A DNA stretch of 64,000 nucleotides from assembly GCA_946406115.1 (NCBI GenBank), contig OX291553.1, forward strand, positions 16,373,001-16,437,000. Reading direction: 5' to 3'. The notes below the pieces were generated by a model. That model searched no databases. It saw nothing but the letters and a program-made list of their open reading frames with translations, and was not told where the DNA came from. This stretch comes from Apoda limacodes (taxonomy: Eukaryota; Arthropoda; Insecta; Lepidoptera; Limacodidae). Each line of letters starts with the position of its first letter. Position 1 is the first letter of the stretch. The translations under genes were made by a program, and so were the position numbers. Shown here piece by piece: positions 21,830 through 34,012 of the stretch.

Positions 21830-23424
21830 TAAGTATGGTGATATTTAGCAGGTTTTTCACGTCTTGACATGATAATATTGGAAGCTATGATTGTTGAAAC
21901 CTAACATATTTTTACATAAACGTCATAAATGTAACATGTCTAGATATTTAACATGCTCCCGTTTTCGCAAGTCAATTCTGCATGCATTGTTGGACATAGG
22001 ATGCTTTATAGAAGCGCGAATCGTTTGTGAGAAGTTTTATAGTCAAAGCTTTTAACGATGTTGTCTGACATTTTACGAATGCAGCTGAATATGAATGAGG
22101 TTTTATAACCAAGGTATCAGTAGTGTGATGCATCGTGTGTCAGCGTAAAAGTATATTTTATTATATCTGATGATTTATGTACTGTCGAGACTAATTCCTC
22201 TAAATAAATGAAAAGGGGAAAAAAAAAGAAAAGATACGTGAAGTCCGTAAATACAACTTATTTGTAGTTTTCTGTACCATCATAATTCACAATTAAAATA
22301 ACCTGCAATTATATTATACCATACACAATTGCACTTAATTCTTTTTTGAAATTATCCGTTTTGCCTTTTTTTTCATTTTTAGACGACCGTGTCGTAGTTT
22401 TTCTTTCGGGTCTTCATTAAAGATGTAAAAATTCAATAGTTTTCAGCTATCTATGCCATTACCATCTTTTTTACCGATTAAGAAAGTAACAAAATAAACA
22501 ATATGGCGAAAAATGGCCAATCCGCAGAATCCAAGATATCAGTGATCACCTAACAAAATAATCTGCACTTAGGTACCCTCTGTGTGGGTATAAGGTGGAA
22601 CCCACACAGAACCCACCCCATAACCGGAGATATTTATTCAATAAAATCAAACCATCTTTATTCCATCTCATGTGGTAAAATCTCCTTCAGGTTACATCTC
22701 CATAATAATTGTCTCACGCTGAAATTTTTACACATTAAAAATATTGTTTCTAATACTTTTTGGATGAAATTTCAGCTTTTGATCAGAACATCTCTCTTAG
22801 AGCAAATCTCCAAAAGACTGACTTCAAATATTTTCCACTTGTCACTGTTTTAAATATCAGATTTAAAAATCTGTCAACGTAAATAAGTATGGCATTTTAT
22901 GCCTGTATGAATTTAGAATTTTACAATAATTTTGACATAAACACGCAAAAGGGTGATCTAAAGCTATTTACACTGTGGAGCGGCGGCAAAGAGGAGATCT
23001 CCTGCCAGGCGAGGTGTTATGCCTGGGGACCGCCGTGGTCCACTTAACTTGTATGTTCATCGTTCATAAATAATATTTTGATCAATGTATACCTAAGTGT
23101 GTTGTGAAAAGTGCTCGTGGCCTATTAACATTTGTCTATCAGAAACGAAATGCGTAGTTAAGCAGCGAACTTTTGGATTTATAAATTCTCGAGATAAATT
23201 ATTACTATTCCCGTCATTTCGATTGCGTTTTAGTGAGTTTATTTATTGATTCATCTTATATTTTTATTTATTTAATCGCAAATGTGATGAAAAACATTGT
23301 GTGTAACACGGGCTGTACGAAAATTATAGATACGAGACTTATAGCCTCTCATTCTAAATAGCCTCTCGTTAGTAATTTTTGTTCTTATCACCCTTAAAAC
23401 ACAATATAAAAGCGCAGTAATATA
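21830..23424. other. No gene seen
   Basis: Mostly AT-rich. Between 22960 and 23045 is a GC-rich patch ('gatctcctgccaggcgagg') and at 22578-22612 a repeated 'gtgtgggt/acccacac' word. I can assign neither. Confidence 0.5.
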
Positions 23425-23640
23425 ATAATCTATGCTATTGTTATAAATACGAAACTGAGTTTGTTTGTTTTTCCTTTTTTTCTTGAAGGTTTTTTTTCCA
23501 AGTTTAAGCAGGAATAACTAAGCATAAGCAAATTTTACTTGAATAAATTATAGCAAATCTTCCTACTATAATAAGGAGTTGCCGCTGGAATTCTACGTCG
23601 ATAACCGAAATTTCCACGGGCGAATTATGTATAAAACTGG
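23425..23640 (+). mobile_element. Decayed Helitron-like remnant
   Basis: 'attgttataaatacgaaactgag' at the start and 'aaggagttgccgctgg', 'gtcgataaccga' at the end resemble the Helitron family at 3015, but the CTAG end is lost. Confidence 0.4.
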
Positions 23641-24570
23641 TAGTTTCATAGTTTGAAAGATGGTGTTGGAGAAAAGTTTCTTTTTATTCCTATTTATTTA
23701 TAAAAGGAATTCCTTTTTCTTTATTAAAACTTACGTTGGTGTTCCGTGAATTGAGAATAGTTGCGGATTCCTGAGAAAGAAGCCAGTTTTGTTCCAAACT
23801 ATTTTTGTGGGATAAATTTAAAGAGCCCTACTATCGTAATTTTTTCAGATTCGTAGAATGCCCGGTTTCAATGTTAGGGCGTCGTTAGGGCGTGTCAGAA
23901 ATTGTTCAATTTTGGAAGCCAATAAATAACTCGTCAAATAAACACATTTAAGCAAAAGTGATTTTAACTTCAAATGCATGTTATCCAATAACATTTGAAA
24001 AAACCATTGAAATGAAATATTTTCTTTTACTTTCATTGCCTAGCCGTAGAGCGGAACACACTAGACACAGAAGAATCTTATCAGAATTAATGCAAAAAGT
24101 GCATTATAAAGCTGTGGCATACAGATGAATGGACATGACAATATTTTTGTTTTGCCAAAGCGAAAAAAATAATTGAGGAAGCTAAATTCATACTATTCTA
24201 TACAGATATTAAAAATGCGATATTAAGAATGCTTCACGCTTAAACCGATTAATGGGCGGTTGGAACCGGGGGAAAAAGCTGGTCTAAAATAAATTGAACT
24301 GAATCGAATGGTTACAGCGTTTATTCTGTTATAGCTTTTAAAAAAATCTCGTATTTGCTGTTTTTACTATGACTGCTTACTTGCAACGGTTTGAACAAAG
24401 ACTACGCTTCGTATGTCTTAATTACAAAACAATGCTAGTTTATCATTATTTTATTATATTGTACCAAAATTACGGACATATGATTGGTGAAAAAGAGTTT
24501 TTGCTTCCATTGTATTTTTTTATTTAGAGTCATACCAACCAAAGTTATGAAAACTGAAATCTAAGTTAAA
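23641..24570. other. No gene seen
   Basis: AT-rich. A decayed Helitron 3' end ('gcttcacgcttaaaccgatt' to 'ggaaccgggggaaaaagctgg') may lie at 24230-24282. Confidence 0.4.
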
Positions 24571-25227
24571 GTCAAGTCAAAGTCAAAATGGTTTATTCAA
24601 ATAAGGATTTTACAATCACTTTTGAATCGTCAAAGTGTTAAAATATTATTTTTTGAACCCTACCACCTTCCCGCCGGTTCACAATGTTGTTGATTTCTAC
24701 CGAGAAGAATCCGGCAAGAAACTCGATAGTTACTCTTTTAAAAACACTATCAATAATACAAACAAACTAAAAATACAATTAATGTTTTAAATAAAAAAAT
24801 TTTAGCCGTACAATTTTATGTTATTTCCATTTTAATTTGGTTTACCTATGCATCCTGTAATTGAGCATCATCAGTCCCAAGGATTTTTATCATTTACTTT
24901 AGTCTGAAATACTGTAGCATGCCTTTTTACAAAGTACCTGCTTGATAAAAGATTTAAATTTACTTATTGATAGATTCTGAATTTTATTGGGAACTTTGTT
25001 GTAAAAGTGTATACATTGCCCCATAAAAGAGTTACTTATTTTGTGTAGACGTGTATCATGCACCAACAGCTTATTTTTACTTCTAGTATTTACTTTGTGA
25101 ACGTCACTTTTCTTGCTGAAACTATTGATATTTTTATGTACATATGAAAGATTTTCATATATGTACTGCGACTCTAAAGTTAAAATTTTTACTTCTCTAA
25201 ACCTATCCCTCAGAGATATCCTAGATC

Positions 25228-25875
25228 CTAATTTATAAATAGCGCGAATTGCCCTTTTTGTAACAAAAATATTGTATTTACATCAGCAGCGCTACCCCAC
25301 AATAGGATACCATATGTCATTAAACTATGGAAATAGCTAAAATATACTATTTTTGCAGTGTCGACATCGGTCAATTGTCTTATTTTCTTGATCGCATACA
25401 CAGCAGAGCTAAGTTTTTTGGCTAGGTTATGAATATGAGGACCCCATTGAAGTTCGGAGTACAGCGTTATGCCAAGAAAGACTGTTGAATTAACAAGTTC
25501 TAATTGCTCGCCATTAATATTATTACATGTCTGTCTCTGACTAACATTTGGTAGTGTAAATTTAACACATTTGGTTTTTTTTTCATTAAGTAACAAATTA
25601 TTAGCGTTAAACCAATTTACAATTTTAGAAAGGGCATTATTTAATTCATTATAATATGTATGTCGTCTCTTAACTTTAAAAAGCAAAGAGGTGTCATCAG
25701 CAAATAAGACAATGTCATGGTTTTTTACATGATATGGGAGATCATTAATGTAAATAAGAAATAGAAAAGGACCTAAAATTGAGCCCTGAGGGACTCCCAT
25801 AGTGACTGCTGATCCCGGAGATCTTTCACCGTTGACATCGAGTTTCTGTACTCTCCTACTCATATAGGATGTCAA
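25228..25875 (-). pseudogene. Family-2 LINE reverse transcriptase, C-terminal half
   Basis: The 215-residue open piece holds GVPQGSILGPFLFLIYINDL, then LFADDTSLLF with the two catalytic aspartates, the NWFNANNLLLNEKKTK block, and a thumb region ending in YGILLWG. Upstream the DLSKAFD palm Asp motif is visible at about 25945-25970 in another frame, separated by a frameshift and a stop. The downstream C-terminus continues to about 25000 in broken frames. The catalytic motifs are intact, but the gene cannot make one protein. Confidence 0.85.
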
Positions 25876-25963
25876 AAGGTCGAGAGCTTTGCCTCTAATA
25901 CCATAGTGATGTAGCTTCCTGATGAGATTTTCATGTTAAACACAGTCAAATGCCTTAGATAAA

Positions 25964-26584
25964 TCACAAAACACTCCAAGGGCGTCCATGCGAATCCTCC
26001 CAGGCGTTATATATATTTTTTAATAGTGCCACTCCTGCATCGGTTGTGGAACGGCCTTTCATAAAGCCAAACTGTTTACTACTAAGTAGCTCATTAATAC
26101 AGAAATGGCTTAACATTTGACAAAGTATGATTTTTTCAAAAACTTTACTGAGTATAGGTAGTATTGAAATAGGCCGAAAATTATTAGGATCTGTTGAACT
26201 ACCTGATTTAAAAAGAGGTATGACTTTGCTAAGTTTCATCTCATCAGGAAACACACCACTATCAACACAACTATTAAAAATTATGGCTAAGGATTGTGCT
26301 ATAACATGAATTATTGAATTTATAGTTTTTACAGAAAGTCCCCAAAGGTCTGTGGTGTTTTTAATTTCTAATGTTTTAAATGTATTAATGATATCCGTAG
26401 GACTAATGTTTTTAAATACAAAGGGAACGTTACATTCAGGAACACTAGTTTTTAATAATTTTTCTGCTAAGATTGGACTTGAGTTTAGATGTTCAGTTGT
26501 TTTGAATGGAATATTCCTAAAAAACTGTTCAAAGGCAACTGCTACCTCAGAATTTTTTTTAAAACTAGCATCATCTACAATCAA
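25964..26584 (-). pseudogene. Family-2 LINE reverse transcriptase, N-terminal half
   Basis: The 206-residue piece carries the fingers motifs: SKVIPLFKSGSSTDPNNFRP and SILPILSKVFEKI, then FGFMKGRSTTDAG. It is preceded by a linker with DLWGLSVKTIN. A frameshift at about 25985 separates it from the palm. Copy B at 35.9 kb has the same blocks (for example IIPLFKSGS), so the family identity is firm. Confidence 0.85.
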
Positions 26585-26624
26585 CTCAAAGTCCTGACAA
26601 GAATTCCTAGCTTTACCAGTTTCA

Positions 26625-27614
26625 TTATTTATTATGTTCCATGTAGTTTTTTTTATTTGTTGAATTTTTTACTTTATGTCTGAGGTGAATTGCTTTTGCA
26701 ACAAGACAGACCTTTTTAAAGGTTTTTGAGTATTTTTTTAAATATTCCTTAAATATTTGGCTATTATTATATGTTTTTTCTTTATATAATTCATACAGTT
26801 TACGCCTACTTTTATGAATACCTGGGGTAGCCCATTCACTAAAACTAAAGCGACTGGAAATAAGTTTCTTCTTTGCAGTAAATATTTTATTATACTCTGT
26901 AGTAATAGTGTCAAGAACAGTTTTGTACATATCATTTGGGCCGCCATTATAAAGCAAATCTGGAAGTTTATGCATTAAGTTAGATTTAAATGATTCAACC
27001 CGTTTAGTTGTTATTAGTATAAATTTAATTTCCTTTTTAGTAATACTATTCTTTCTTTCTAAAACCACTAACTGTCCACAATGATCTGATTCTAGATTGC
27101 TTATAATTGATTTTTGAATTGGTTTTATGTCAGTAAATATATTGTCGATGCAAGTGGCACTGGATACAGCAATTCTAGTTGGTTCACAAAACAAATTATT
27201 TAAATTAAAAGACTGAAATAAGGCAAGCAATCTGGTGCTTAATGAGCAATTTTCCAAGATGTTTATATTAAAGTCTCCACAAACAATGATTTGTTTATTG
27301 GAATTGCTGATTTTATTCAGCACTTCTTCCATAACTAATTCAAAATTATCATAAATTGCACAAGGCGGCTTGTATATACTCCCAACAATGAGATGCTCAA
27401 CTTCTATACAGGACAGCTCGGCAGTTCGATCAACTGAGAGGCTCACAGTGTCTTTACGTCCCTTAAACTTTAGCTGTATATTAACTAAAATTAAAGAGCC
27501 ACCATGGATAGCATTTACTCGGCTGAACGAACTTCCCACCTGGTGATTAGTGAAATTGAACATAAACTGATGGCTGCGTAGCCAAGCCAAGCCAAGTGAT
27601 ACATAAAATGTCAA
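26625..27614 (-). pseudogene. Family-2 LINE apurinic-type endonuclease and linker
   Basis: The 329-residue piece carries the endonuclease C-terminal motifs IVGSIYKPP, IIVCGDFNINIL and LESDHCGQL (SDH). A long basic linker to the reverse transcriptase follows. The N-terminal part of the endonuclease, NLVHQNIQGM, is readable upstream at 27690-27600 in a different frame. At the junction (27570-27600) the codons that should encode the catalytic Glu (CITEHWL in relatives) are replaced by a CTTGG micro-repeat that also shifts the frame. The nuclease is therefore predicted inactive. Confidence 0.85.
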
Positions 27615-27834
27615 TCTTCTGGCAGTTTATGAACAATTCAATTTCTAGTTCTTTCTGAGACATTCCTTGTATATTCTGATGCACCAGGTTCAATGATATT
27701 ATTTTTAGTATGACAAAGTTTATTTTTTTGTTTCTGTTTGCATAAAACTTGAGTAGACATAGATTGTTTAATATAATCATTATTAATGTTGGAATTATAT
27801 AATATGCCAAAGTGGTCCTTTGTTGTCTGAAAAT

Positions 27835-28272
27835 TTAATTTAAATTATTACATGTCAAATTATTATACTGCTCAACAGAAGCAGGTTGTTTAGCTAAATG
27901 ATTAGCTGAAATGTCAATTACACTATTATAATTGCACTGCTCAATAGAAGCAGGTTGTTTAGCCAAATACTTGGCTGAAATGTCAATTACACTACTATAA
28001 TTACACTGCTCAATAAAAGCAGATTGTTTAGCCAAATTATTGGCTGTGGTATTAATAAAAAATGATAGCGACAAGGCTAACACTCTGGTACAATGGTGTG
28101 TGAGATAATATTTATGTCTTGTACTGATATAATTATGTCTAAAAATACTGTTAGTATCTATCACATGAAAGTTATTGTTATTGCTAGACATAGTATGCAA
28201 AGCTAAATTTAACTCACATCTATGGTTGTTTTCCTCCTGTGGCAAACCCTTACAATAGGGAAATGTAAACAT
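27835..28272 (-). CDS. Possible ORF1 of family-2 LINE with 23-aa repeats
   Basis: A 145-residue minus-strand frame lies directly upstream of the endonuclease frame, in the position of a LINE first frame. It shows no zinc knuckle or coiled coil that I can recognise. Its C-terminal half is built from 23-residue repeats containing the motif LAKQPASIEQCNY, encoded by a 69-base direct repeat at about 27868-28075 (about three units). The repeats stay in frame. It could be a real first protein or a fortuitous frame over a repeated 5' leader. It ends at 27835, before the endonuclease start. Confidence 0.45.
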   Translation of the reverse strand: MFTFPYCKGLPQEENNHRCELNLALHTMSSNNNNFHVIDTNSIFRHNYISTRHKYYLTHHCTRVLALSLSFFINTTANNLAKQSAFIEQCNYSSVIDISAKYLAKQPASIEQCNYNSVIDISANHLAKQPASVEQYNNLTCNNLN

Positions 28273-28300
28273 TACATTTTTTTTTACTTTAAGTGCGCTT

Positions 28301-29585
28301 GTACTATTATAATATTGTCTTAATTCACTTTTATTTACATTACCCCTGTTACCGATAAATATTACTAATGTAGAGAGAGGATGGAGTGATTTCGTCAGAC
28401 TTTATTAAACTTCTTATTATATTAACATAATTGGCATTTGGCATCAATTATTTAAAACCGGTTGTCCTACACTTGAGCTGAGAAAGTGTCCAAAACCTTT
28501 TCCCATTTCATCGCAAAACATTACTTTATTGTCATCAACATTACATTTTTGTGAAACACTAGTTGAGTGAAATAATACATGGATAAAAATAAACGAGAGT
28601 AAGGTATTCGAAATACGCAGCTATTAAAAATTAGTCGCCACAAATAACTTAAAAGGACGTAAGGAAAAAAAATATTTTCCTATACGCACTACTTTCAACC
28701 GTAAGAACAACAAAACTAAAAATTGAGACTTTCTGGGTCGTCTACACACGATATTTATGAACCTAGTGGTACTTCAAAGAGTTACAAAATTTGAAAGACC
28801 AAACAGAGGAGGAGTCAGAAATTAGCACAGCATGAATCTATCTCTTAACTTTAAACATTTTCGAGTCCAACGTCTTCTCTTTTTAAAAACTGCATCATAA
28901 CTGACGACTTGTTTGACAAACTTAAGTTATACGTCAACTTCATGTTTGATGAAGACATTTGACATAACCAAATGTTAAAGGTGCGTTTTGTTGACTGCTT
29001 CAATGCGTTCAATGTCATAATCATACCAAGTTCAAGTCATAAATTCTGTATAACAAAGTACAAATCTTGGTTCATTCTCTTTGGTGGGATTACCGCATTA
29101 TGTACATTATGTCGGTCAACAAAACGCCTTTTAAAATTTATTAATGCTTTCTGACAGTGGGTGTTCCATGCACTCATAAGATTACGTTGAATGTAAAAGG
29201 TCAAAGGTTGTTTTAACATAACTGAATCATGCAATTTATGTAAAGGTTATGAAAATTTTAGGTTTATTTTCGCAAAAGCTTACAAAGATGATTGCGTGCT
29301 CAGATAACATTAATTTGTATGCGGCAAGTGTAGTTGTGATCCTCCGACATTTCCGTAGAAATCTTGCGGGAGTGGCCGGGTAACTTTACCCCACCATTAG
29401 ACGCATAAATTAGTTCTGTTACAGAAAAGTAAATCTATACAAATAAACATAAAGTTAAAGTTAGTGGGATTTACAAGATATTTTAGTTATATAAGTTTAA
29501 AAAACTGCTTTTTAGAATTCTTGTCTGTCTTGTAACATTAAGATACTTTATAGTAACTTATCTGTGATTGTAGGTTATATTAATA
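28301..29585. other. No gene seen
   Basis: AT-rich. Around 28840-29240 several words recur in both orientations ('caaaacg', 'ttgacataa'), suggesting an old imperfect foldback, but no clear ends could be fixed. Confidence 0.4.
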
Positions 29586-30012
29586 CTAGCTGGCCCGGCG
29601 AACATGGTTTCTTTTTTAAAATAACTGCCGCACCAACCTATTGTGAAAGAATTGCACTAATTCAGAAACCCCCAGCGTGTGCATAACAACTAACTGAAAA
29701 TTTCATTAAAATCGGCTTACCCTTATTCCGACACGCATTTCACTCTGTCCGACTCACACCTGAAACTTTTTTCTTTCTCAGAAACTTTTCCCAGCGTGTG
29801 CATAACAACTTACCAAAATTTTATAACAATCGGTTTGCCCTTATTGCGCGAGTCCGACTAGCACTTGACCCTTCCGAAAATCATTTCTTTTCGGATGCCT
29901 ACGTCTTACAAAGAACACACCCTCCAAGTTTCAGCTTTCTACGATCAGCGATTTAGGCTGTGCGTTGATCCGTCAGTCAGTCATTCTAGACAAAGCATTT
30001 TATATGTATAGA
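29586..30012 (-). mobile_element. Helitron-type element, minus strand
   Basis: Read on the minus strand it starts TCTATACATATAAAATGC and ends 'ccgggccagctag' then T, with A before the start: the Helitron signature. The interior repeats 'cccagcgtgtgcataacaac' twice (about 29669 and 29789) and includes 'gcgagtccgactagcac', similar to the end of the repeat at 4396-4833. It is non-coding. Confidence 0.65.
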
Positions 30013-31264
30013 TTTAAAACATAGACATCCAGTGCGGATTCAGAGAAAATGCCTCTCGCGATCGAATATTTTCATAGCTAGTTATTTAGTTAGTAATTAG
30101 TTTATAACATTATAGATATTGACTAATTTTTTTTGGATTTAAACTCATAACAGTTTTAAATAACGAAATAAGTATGTCGTTTTACATCAATAGAATTGAT
30201 GCGATCGATGTGAAATTATTTAATTTTCTTTTCATAACTGATTGGATGCAATAATAATGCTATCCAGCACTTATTCTTGTTAAATTACTTTGACATTTTC
30301 TTTTCCGTAACACCGCGATAAAACAATGTTTTACAGCTAAAGGCATCACGCTATCTTTTCAATGGAATTAATTTATTTTGATGGCTGTCTTAGGGTGCTA
30401 AGCAAGAGCATTAACCATAGGACATCCTGATATAACACCATTTCACACAGTTCTGAGTACTTCTCTTGATATTCTGATCCCATTGGTCTCGTCTATTTAA
30501 GCCAAGCAGCGAATGTTTTTATTACTGCTTGTGCAAAGGACAATATTTACTTTTGTACGTATCCCAATTAACGTTAAGAAAGGTTAGGTTATAAAAAAAA
30601 TAGGCATTATTAACACCACTAACCTATATTTACCATGTAGTAGCTCCAGATGCTGAAATATAGCTGATAACCAAAGAAAAACCAATGGTAATATATTTGA
30701 TTCATTAATACAGCTCACGGCTCTGTAAGAGGTCTTTTTACTATGCAATTCGTAGTTAATATAAAAGGATCAAATATAACTCATTACTATACGGCAATAA
30801 TAAAAATAATAAAAGCAGGTATACCGGTCGAAAGGCTTAAATAGTTAGCGAGATATGTAATAACCTTGTGTTTGCTTCTTTTACAAATTTGCCATGCTTA
30901 TGTGTCACACGATGTTTTGCAATAAAGTTACAAGAATATAAAAAGGTTATAACGTCAATGATAACACTTTGAGCCCTTTTGAATATATAAAGATAAGTAA
31001 TGAAAATATGAAAATTTAAAGTGCTTCAATTAAAATGCATTTTTTTTTTTTTAGTCGCAGAGCTGAGCCCGCTGTGTCACAAATACAGGTGAATGCGCAA
31101 TCGCAGAAGAACTTCAAATCAGCAAGTAAAGCCAAACAAGGTTTTAAGAAAAAAATGTTCTGCATTATTAAAACTCTTTTTCTGCTACCTGAAAGTCCAT
31201 TATAGTATTAAAAAAAGTAAACACAAAAATTCGACATGTTTTCCCGCCCAAATTTATGTCCTTT
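30013..31264. other. No gene seen
   Basis: AT-rich. No supported frame or repeat. Confidence 0.5.
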
Positions 31265-31680
31265 ATTAGAATGAATGACCATATGACGCGGCGCGCCACG
31301 AAGGGACCATTATTCTTGCCGGTCTTTCAGCTGCAAGCTGGCGAAGTCATAGTTTTCTTATACGGCCGCGCTAAAAATATAACTGGCCACATTTAATTAA
31401 TTAACTTAAAAGATCTTGAAATGCTCATTCTGAAAAAATCAAAAAACATTTTTTTTCTGCTTCCAAAGTTTTTTGACGTGACAACGTCTTATAAATTGGT
31501 TTGCCGGGTGACACTTCAAGAAACTGCGTTACGCTCCGCTCACGTTATGCGCTCACAATGAGAGCGAGTGAGAGGCACGCGGCATGGTTAGCCCGCCTAA
31601 GAGCGAGAGAGACAGACATAAAAAGTGAAAGGCACAAGTTGTCACGATTCCGGACGGTTGTCCGACACTAATTTTTTTTC
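31265..31680. repeat. GC-rich unassigned block, probable TE part
   Basis: Bases 31285-31345 ('gcggcgcgccacgaaggga') and 31480-31660 ('gcgttacgctccgctcacg', 'gagcgagagagacagacat') are GC-rich islands. They are separated by AT-rich sequence. No long frame. It resembles a dispersed repeat, not a gene promoter, but I cannot name it. Confidence 0.4.
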
Positions 31681-32885
31681 GATAAAAATAGTTTCCGTCA
31701 GCGTTCATGGTGGTATAAATGATTTTTTTTAACGATCCATGCCACTACCTAGTAAATAATACGTTCAGTACCTATTGTTAACGATCGTCGATGGTATGGT
31801 TACACGAGTCGTAGAACGGAGACGCCTTGCCGTACGAAATCGCATCGCAGAAATTTGCGTTGAAGTTGCGAGTTCCGCAGTTTTGCGTTTTGACCCTGAG
31901 GCAGAAATCAGTGCTAAAATAAAAAGTGCAATCATTTTGTAGCTGCAAAAAAAAGAAGTTTTGTCATGAGCCGCGACAACTTAAGTACTTCTTGTGACAT
32001 AAATTAATCTATGTCTCTTGCTTCTACAAGCGCTTATCTTTACAACGTTCATCAAACTCCTATGAAAATATTTCCTCATCGCCTACATTTACTCAAGAAA
32101 ATAAAAGTAATGAATCAATTAATAATACCAATACCTTTATACAAAAGGTACTAAAAAAATCTGTGCAGTATCATTTTAAGAACTGTACTGTTACAGTTTC
32201 AATAATTAAAAATTAATAACAATACAAGTCTGTTTTTTCCCTTGCAAGAGTGACGGAAAAGGTCGTACGAAACGCGTGTACTTTGATCATTACACTCTTG
32301 ACTCCCTTATAACCGCCTAGAGCGTAATAACTAAAATAGCACACTGTATCATAATGTACCCTCCTACTATTTTGTTATTATTACGTTATGTTTGTACAGA
32401 TATAGGCGTTGCGGTCTTCAACAGTAGTCGATTAACCTTTTTTAACTTATTCAATACATAAGTATCTAAATTTAAAAACTTTAAAATCATATAAAATACT
32501 ACAATAGTAATATTTATAGGTATCATTTACAAACTCAAACAAAAGTTTGGACGTTTTTCCCTGCGACGACATTAGATTTTTATTGTTATATGTACATTAT
32601 CATATTTTACGTCGTTATTTATGCAAAAAAGGCATAAAGGATCAAGATTTGAATAAATAACACATAAATAGTTTATGCAGTGGGATTTTATTATGCTTGC
32701 CGGTATCATCATAACCAATTCAAAGGAATAGGTAAAAATAAATCGAGATTTTGGTGCTTGTCGTTCATAGCTTTTTATACATAGTTATTTCTTTGGGAAC
32801 TTTTAAATTTTGCGGGATGAAAAAAAGTAGCCTAAGTTTTTCTACGTGTGTCGTCAACTAACCTAGGGCCAAATTTCAGCTTTAT
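31681..32885. other. No gene seen
   Basis: AT-rich, with a 'cgcatcgcag-aaatttgcg' stretch near 31840-31860. No supported feature. Confidence 0.5.
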
Positions 32886-32889
32886 TTTG

Positions 32890-33165
32890 GACTCCCTCGT
32901 AGCCAAGTTGGTAGTGTAGCCAGATGCTGAACAGAGGGTGTGGGTTCGATTCCCTCACTGGACAAACGTTTATGTCATAATATAAACATTTGTGTTTGAC
33001 TTGAGTCTAGGTGTATTTATGTATGATTGTATGTATTTACAAAAAAAAGTAATATTTATGTATTTGTATCTCTTGTCTAGTACTCATAACACAAGCTTTG
33101 CTTACTTTGGGGCCAGACGGTGCTGTGTGTAATGTCCAAAAATATTTATTATTATAATAATAATT
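32890..33165 (+). mobile_element. tRNA-derived SINE
   Basis: 'tagccaagttggtagtg' (A-box, 32899 onward) and 'gggttcgattcc' (B-box, 32942-32953) are correctly spaced. The body has 'ttgacttgagtctaggtgta', 'tcataacacaagcttt' and the 'gtccaaaaatatttattatta' tail typical of a Lepidoptera SINE family. It is transcribed by RNA polymerase III if active and depends on a LINE for movement. Confidence 0.75.
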
Positions 33166-33339
33166 ATAAATTAATTCTCCGTTATGTTACGCAATAACAA
33201 ACAAACATATCAGACCTTAACAAATATACATACATTAGTTAGGATTAAATGCTGAGACACTATCTATTAACAGTTGTTGATTTATTTTTACCAGTGATTT
33301 AATTATAAATTATACTAGATTGATTTGGCACAATCCATA

Positions 33340-33566
33340 TCTATACTAATATTATAAATGCGAAAGTTACTCTATCTTTCTGTTACGTTCACGCCTAAAC
33401 CGTTATACCGATTAAGATTAAATTTGACATGGAGATAGGTTGAGTCCCGGGGAAGGACATAGGCTGCTTAAAAACGTTAACTGTGAATTGTATTTTTACT
33501 AGTAGCCGTTAAAATCCTACACTGATAACTGAATTTAGGGCTGGTGGAACTTTGGGCAAAAGCTAG
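33340..33566 (+). mobile_element. Non-autonomous Helitron
   Basis: It starts TCTATACTAATATTATAAATG and ends AAAAGCTAG then T. The interior 'gagtcccggggaaggacata' matches 10958-11201 (reversed). It is the same family as 3015-3247. Non-coding. Confidence 0.75.
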
Positions 33567-33736
33567 TATTAAATATGTTATCTTTATTGTACTTTTGGTA
33601 AGTAAGTATTGAATTAAATATTATATGATAAACATACCTATAAATAAATCTAGAAAGAAAATAATTACTGTAATACCTCAAAGGCGCCTTTTCCTGCTCA
33701 ATCAACGAAAATATTTCAAGCATCTACTCATCAAAA

Positions 33737-34012
33737 ATCAGCCAAGTGGGAGTCCGGGTTCCGTACCATTATCTATAAAAATGGAAAAAAATCACGTTTG
33801 TGGTATTGGAGCCCCCTTAAATATTTACTTTATTCTGTTTTTTATTATTTGTTGTTATAGCGGCAACAGAAATACATCTTCTGTGAAAATTTCATCTGTC
33901 TTACTATGACGGTTCATGAGATACAGCCTGGTGACAGACGGACGGACGGACGGACTGACGGACGGACGGCGGAGTTCCGCTAATTACCCTTCGGGTTCGG
34001 AACCCTAAAAAT
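33737..34012 (-). repeat. 'gggttccgtacc'-type repeat, minus strand
   Basis: It matches 4396-4833 in reverse: 'gcggcaacagaaatacatct' and 'ggagcccccttaaatattta' are shared. It contains a GACG tetranucleotide run at about 33936-33968 and ends 'aaccctaaaaatg'. Confidence 0.65.

Larger units (their letters stand above)
24571..28300 (-). mobile_element. CR1/Jockey-like LINE (family 2), long but decayed copy
   Basis: The minus-strand element contains, in order, a possible first frame (28272-27835), an endonuclease, a reverse transcriptase and a 3' UTR with 'tttcttgccggattcttctcg' near 24700. It ends in a short TTGACTT-type repeat near 24571-24590, as in CR1-group LINEs, which lack poly-A. At about 3.7 kb it is near full length, and its frames are broken by several frameshifts and an in-frame stop in the palm motif (near 25937, CAA to TAA). 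Copies A and B at 35.4-38.3 kb are relatives on the plus strand; copy A is the closest. Confidence 0.85.

Noticed and set aside
32895..32965. tRNA gene on the plus strand
   Set aside because: The boxes are good, but the sequence continues directly into a known type of SINE body and the acceptor stem does not pair.
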